Below are positions 60,825 through 64,000 of a stretch of 64,000 nucleotides of DNA, in pieces (the stretch's first letter is position 1; each line of letters opens with the position of its first letter). Below the pieces are notes generated by a model. The model was not told the origin of the DNA. It ran no database searches and was given only the letters and a program-made list of their open reading frames with translations. A program made the position numbers and the translations under genes. Source of the stretch: Candidatus Defluviicoccus seviourii (GTDB taxonomy: Bacteria > Pseudomonadota > Alphaproteobacteria > Rhodospirillales > Defluviicoccaceae); the NCBI GenBank assembly GCA_900609035.2, contig UXAT02000011.1, forward strand, positions 1 to 64,000. The letters run 5' to 3'.

Positions 60825-63125
60825 TCAGTGGTCGAGGAAGCTGCGCAGCTTGCGCGAGCGGCTCGGATGCTTGAGTTTGCGCAAGGCTTTGGCCTCGATC
60901 TGGCGGATCCGCTCACGTGTGACCGAGAACTGTTGGCCCACCTCTTCGAGCGTGTGGTCCGTATTCATGCCGATGCCAAAGCGCATCCGCAAGACCCGCT
61001 CCTCACGTGGCGTGAGGCTTGCAAGCACGCGGGTGGTTGTTTCGCGGAGGTTCGCTTGAATGGCTGCATCAAGCGGCTGAACAGCATTCTTGTCCTCGAT
61101 GAAATCACCTAAGTGGCTGTCTTCCTCGTCGCCGATCGGCGTTTCCAGACTGATCGGCTCCTTGGCGATCTTCAGGACCTTGCGCACTTTCTCAAGCGGC
61201 ATCGACAGCTTTTCCGCCAGCTCCTCGGGCGTCGGCTCGCGGCCGATCTCGTGCAGCATCTGCCGCGACGTACGGACGAGCTTATTGATCGTCTCGATCA
61301 TGTGCACGGGAATGCGGATGGTGCGCGCCTGATCGGCGATCGAGCGGGTAATGGCTTGGCGGATCCACCACGTCGCATACGTCGAAAACTTGTAGCCACG
61401 GCGGTACTCGAACTTGTCGACCGCCTTCATCAGGCCGATGTTGCCTTCCTGGATGAGGTCGAGGAACTGCAGGCCGCGGTTCGTGTACTTCTTGGCGATC
61501 GAAATGACGAGGCGCAGGTTAGCCTCGATCATCTCCTTTTTCGCCTTGGTCGACTCCCGCTCGCCCTTCTGGACCGTTCCAACGATCCGGCGGAACTCGC
61601 TGATCGGCAGCCCAGCTTCATGGGCGACGACGGCGATCTCTTGGCGGATTTTTTCCGCCTCGCCGCCGTATCGGCCGCTGAAGCGCCGCCAGCGCTCGCT
61701 CGAAGCCGCGCTTAAGCGCTTGATCCAGTCAGGTGCAAGCTCGTTACCGCGGTAGGCGTTGATGAAGTCTTCGCGGTCGATCCGGCACTCAAGCGCAAGT
61801 CGCAACAACCGGCCCTCGAGGCCGATGACCTTGCGATTGAGGCCGTAAAGCTGATCGACGAGCTCCTCGATGCGGGAATCGTTCAGATGCACACCCTGCA
61901 TCAGGCTGATCAGTTCGCGCCGCAGCTTGCCAATGCGTCGCTCGATCGCGGGATTCCCCTCTGCCCCTTGTTCGAGCGCCGTGATTTTGCGCATCTGCAG
62001 GCGGTGCATCTTCTTGTAGGTGAGCTCGATCTCCTCGAATGTCGCGAGGACCTTCGGCTTTAGTGCGTCCTCCATGGCCGCGAGCGAGACGCTTTGGTCC
62101 TCGCCTTCGCCGTCGTCCTCGTCATCGAGGTTATGGCCGTCGGCGAGAAGGCTCTCCTCTGCGTCTTCACTGTCCTCGTCTTCCGCGGCGCGGGCGGGCG
62201 CGGTCTCGCTTGGCACCTGCGGCGCTGCGGCTGCGGCGGAGGCTTCCGGGGGTACCGGTTCAGACAGCGCACAGGGCGTTTCGCCGCCGACCGGCACGCC
62301 CGCGGGGATTGTGTCTTGTGGTGCGACGCTGCCGGCAACCGCAGGCGTCAAACCGGGCACGACAAGCCCAGCGGAACCGGCAGCGACGGCGGCGACATCG
62401 TAGGTGGCTTCAAGGTCGATGATATCACGCAGCAACATCCGGTTTTCGACCAGCGCCGTGTGCCAGCGGATCAGCGCGCGGATGGTCAGCGGACTTTCGC
62501 AGATGCCGCCGATCATCATCTCCCGACCGGCCTCGATGCGCTTGGCAATTGCGATCTCGCCCTCGCGCGAGAGCAGCTCGACGTTGCCCATCTCGCGCAG
62601 GTACATGCGCACCGGGTCATCGGTGCGACCAAGTTCGTTCTCGTCGACGTTGCCGCTCGGTTGTTCGGCCTCAACAACATCGGCGGCCGGCGCAGCCTCC
62701 TCGCCCTCATCGCCTTCGATGACGCTGATGCCGATTTCCGACAGCATCGACATCGTGTCTTCGATTTGCTCCGACGAGACCTGCTCCGGCGGCAGCGCGT
62801 TGTTCAGTTCCTCGTATGTGACGTAGCCGCGCTCTTTGCCGCGGGCGATCATCCGCTTGACGTTGACGCCCAGGGAATCCAACAGCGGCCCGTCCGCAGG
62901 CTCGTCCTTGCCGCCCGTGAGATCGACGACCGCGGCCGGCTTTGCCGCCATCTCGGCTTCATCGTCGATGATCAGGCCATCCGTTCCAGCCTCGGCTTCC
63001 ATGCCGCGTCCGTCGCCGTTGTTCACATGCCTGCTTCGTTGGGCCGCTCGCCCGTCGCCGTCGATTGCCGTCAATGCTGTCACTCGGCCATCAATACGTG
63101 CATCGTCATGTTGCGCTGTCGCCAT
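60825..63125 (-). CDS. rpoD: RNA polymerase primary sigma factor (RpoD)
   Basis: Housekeeping sigma-70, 766 residues. Region 1.1 is near residues 80-140 ([26 protein letters not shown]), region 1.2 at [21 protein letters not shown], and an acidic, Ala-rich non-conserved insert at about 240-360. Region 2 has [24 protein letters not shown] split in its usual place, [12 protein letters not shown], region 3 [10 protein letters not shown], and region 4.2 [25 protein letters not shown]. It lies downstream of dnaG as in the classical macromolecular-synthesis operon. TTGACA is present on the minus strand at 63220-63225. Confidence 0.97.
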   Translation of the reverse strand: MATAQHDDARIDGRVTALTAIDGDGRAAQRSRHVNNGDGRGMEAEAGTDGLIIDDEAEMAAKPAAVVDLTGGKDEPADGPLLDSLGVNVKRMIARGKERGYVTYEELNNALPPEQVSSEQIEDTMSMLSEIGISVIEGDEGEEAAPAADVVEAEQPSGNVDENELGRTDDPVRMYLREMGNVELLSREGEIAIAKRIEAGREMMIGGICESPLTIRALIRWHTALVENRMLLRDIIDLEATYDVAAVAAGSAGLVVPGLTPAVAGSVAPQDTIPAGVPVGGETPCALSEPVPPEASAAAAAPQVPSETAPARAAEDEDSEDAEESLLADGHNLDDEDDGEGEDQSVSLAAMEDALKPKVLATFEEIELTYKKMHRLQMRKITALEQGAEGNPAIERRIGKLRRELISLMQGVHLNDSRIEELVDQLYGLNRKVIGLEGRLLRLALECRIDREDFINAYRGNELAPDWIKRLSAASSERWRRFSGRYGGEAEKIRQEIAVVAHEAGLPISEFRRIVGTVQKGERESTKAKKEMIEANLRLVISIAKKYTNRGLQFLDLIQEGNIGLMKAVDKFEYRRGYKFSTYATWWIRQAITRSIADQARTIRIPVHMIETINKLVRTSRQMLHEIGREPTPEELAEKLSMPLEKVRKVLKIAKEPISLETPIGDEEDSHLGDFIEDKNAVQPLDAAIQANLRETTTRVLASLTPREERVLRMRFGIGMNTDHTLEEVGQQFSVTRERIRQIEAKALRKLKHPSRSRKLRSFLDH

Positions 63126-63395
63126 GTCTAGCCCACTCGCCGTGAACGAGGATCCGCCGCTGCGGTGATTGATCTGCTATCGCTGCAAGTAGCGACAGGA
63201 GCCGCGCAGTTGTTGTTTCTGTCAAATCGGCTCCCCAACCTGCCTATGCGCGGCAGCCCGCGAGGCGCGCGGGCGAGGAAACATGCGCCGTTCGAAACTC
63301 AAACGAGCTTCTGGTGAAGTAGCGTTCGCAGGGGGCCTCGTCAAGACCTCCAGGCGCACATTTTCTCGTCCGGTTTTGCCGCACAGGCCCGAGGG
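63126..63395. other. dnaG-rpoD intergenic region
   Basis: 270 bp. No real gene; short frames are shadows. A minus-strand TTGACA (63220-63225) about 95 bases before the rpoD start is a good -35 without a convincing -10. Separate rpoD promoters between dnaG and rpoD are usual. Confidence 0.4.
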
Positions 63396-64000
63396 TTAGC
63401 CTTCGTCGTCGCTCTGCAGCCTGGCTTCGATGAGGCGCTGCCGGCGTGCCCAGGCCTCCGCCGCGCTCTCGCCTGTCTCCGCCGTTGCCAACTCGGCTTT
63501 CAGTGTCTCCCCTTGCAAGATCCGCATGTTGGCCTGCCACTGCTCGCGCGGGCCGTCATCGCCGCCGCGGGCCTGCGCGATTGCGGCAAAACGGACCGCT
63601 GGATCGTTGAGGATCGCGCCAATGGCGTCGGCGAAGCCTTGTTCCGCCAGCCTGTCCCGCGCCTCACCTGCCTCGATCGCGTCTCCGGCCTGTGACAGGA
63701 CGGCGATCAGCGCTTGGCGCAGCGCGTCGTACTGAGGCACGGCGAAGCGCGTGCAGCCGAGATCCTCCTCCACGTCTGCAAACAGAGCCGGATGGCTGAG
63801 GAGGATCGCCAGCAACGTTCGTTCCGCCGCTGCCACCCGCGCCGAGATTCCCTCCGTCCCGACGGTCGGCCGAAATGCTGCTTTCGTGGTGATGGCTTGA
63901 GGCGGGGCGGCGGTCGCTGCTGGTTGGGGGCGCTGGCGGACACGCCGGCCCGCTTGCCAGGCCTCCTCGCGCAGCCGCTGGCGGAACAGCGTGTGATAGT
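63396..64000 (-). CDS. dnaG: DNA primase DnaG, C-terminal part (runs off the window)
   Basis: The frame is open to the window edge; the start lies beyond 64000. About 200 C-terminal residues are visible: YHTLFRQRLREEAWQ at the edge, a Pro/Ala linker, then the DnaB-binding domain (AAAERTLLAILLSHPALFADVEED, FADAIGAILNDPAV, and a final helix ARRQRLIEARLQSDDEG). The catalytic Toprim and zinc domains are outside. Internal GTG/ATG starts in this frame are not gene starts. Followed by rpoD. Confidence 0.85.
   Translation of the reverse strand, partial: YHTLFRQRLREEAWQAGRRVRQRPQPAATAAPPQAITTKAAFRPTVGTEGISARVAAAERTLLAILLSHPALFADVEEDLGCTRFAVPQYDALRQALIAVLSQAGDAIEAGEARDRLAEQGFADAIGAILNDPAVRFAAIAQARGGDDGPREQWQANMRILQGETLKAELATAETGESAAEAWARRQRLIEARLQSDDEG

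Noticed and set aside
62094-63131. 345-residue plus-strand frame opposite rpoD
   Set aside because: Shadow of the rpoD 5' half; no ribosome site or recognisable domain.
1-64000. CRISPR arrays, prophage or intact insertion sequences
   Set aside because: No regularly spaced repeats, phage structural genes or transposase motifs were seen.

Overview
The window is a GC-rich chromosomal segment of an alphaproteobacterium, most likely in the Rhodospirillales. This rests on gene order and family content, not on any database search. The order timA-mltA, secB, dnaQ-coaE-aroE-maf, hemE-hemH-hemJ-rho, mnmE-mnmG-rsmG-parA-parB, holA-lptE-leuS is the conserved replication-origin neighbourhood of this class. 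The porins are of the large alphaproteobacterial type.

Layout. 1-5300: minus-strand genes timA, mltA, pyrB, a degenerate dihydroorotase (pyrC') and plsY. 5300-9120: secB facing the dnaQ-coaE-aroE-maf run. 9121-9557: a gene-free, partly AT-rich region between maf and hemE that has the position and look of the chromosome origin. 9558-13687: haem genes and rho. 13717-14922: a lower-GC two-gene insertion (DUF1828/1829 protein plus a frameshifted DUF6978 partner). 14957-19256: quinone reductase, DNA repair methyltransferase, a DUF255 protein, a DUF6489 protein and a thioredoxin-like ferredoxin. 19293-24958: tRNA-modification genes, rsmG and parAB with two parS sites. 24952-29822: holA, lptE, leuS and a DUF3576 lipoprotein on the minus strand. 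30079-32494: two tandem porins. 32571-36681: a translationally coupled sulfotransferase/TPR cluster. 36635-39149: a ThiE-like protein, the PLP-binding YggS protein and GTP cyclohydrolase II. 39265-47734: accessory metabolism (enamidase-like amidohydrolase, GH3-type acyl-amide synthetase, penicillin-acylase-family hydrolase, ABC exporter, 2OG-Fe(II) oxygenase, MAPEG protein). 47773-49455: ettA. 49715-56949: a signalling cluster. 57228-59230: small lipoprotein, PilZ-like protein and an orphan. 59253-59329: a CAT-anticodon tRNA. 59429-64000: alpha/beta hydrolase, rpoD and the 3' part of dnaG.

The most unusual system is at 49715-56949. It holds a single-domain response regulator, a two-TM PAS sensor with a histidine-less kinase-like core fused to an intact DnaQ-type (DEDDh) exonuclease, a small two-TM protein, a symporter-histidine kinase of the CrbS/CbrA type, and a convergent CBS-DUF294 nucleotidyltransferase. 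Known CrbS-type systems control acetate use; the exonuclease and nucleotidyltransferase have no established role in them, which leaves open a nucleotide-based branch.

Other points of note are a dispersed structured repeat of about 100 bp present at both ends of the window, a pair of matching 17-bp dyads between the amidohydrolase and GH3 genes, and loss of the metal-binding HxH motif in the dihydroorotase next to pyrB.
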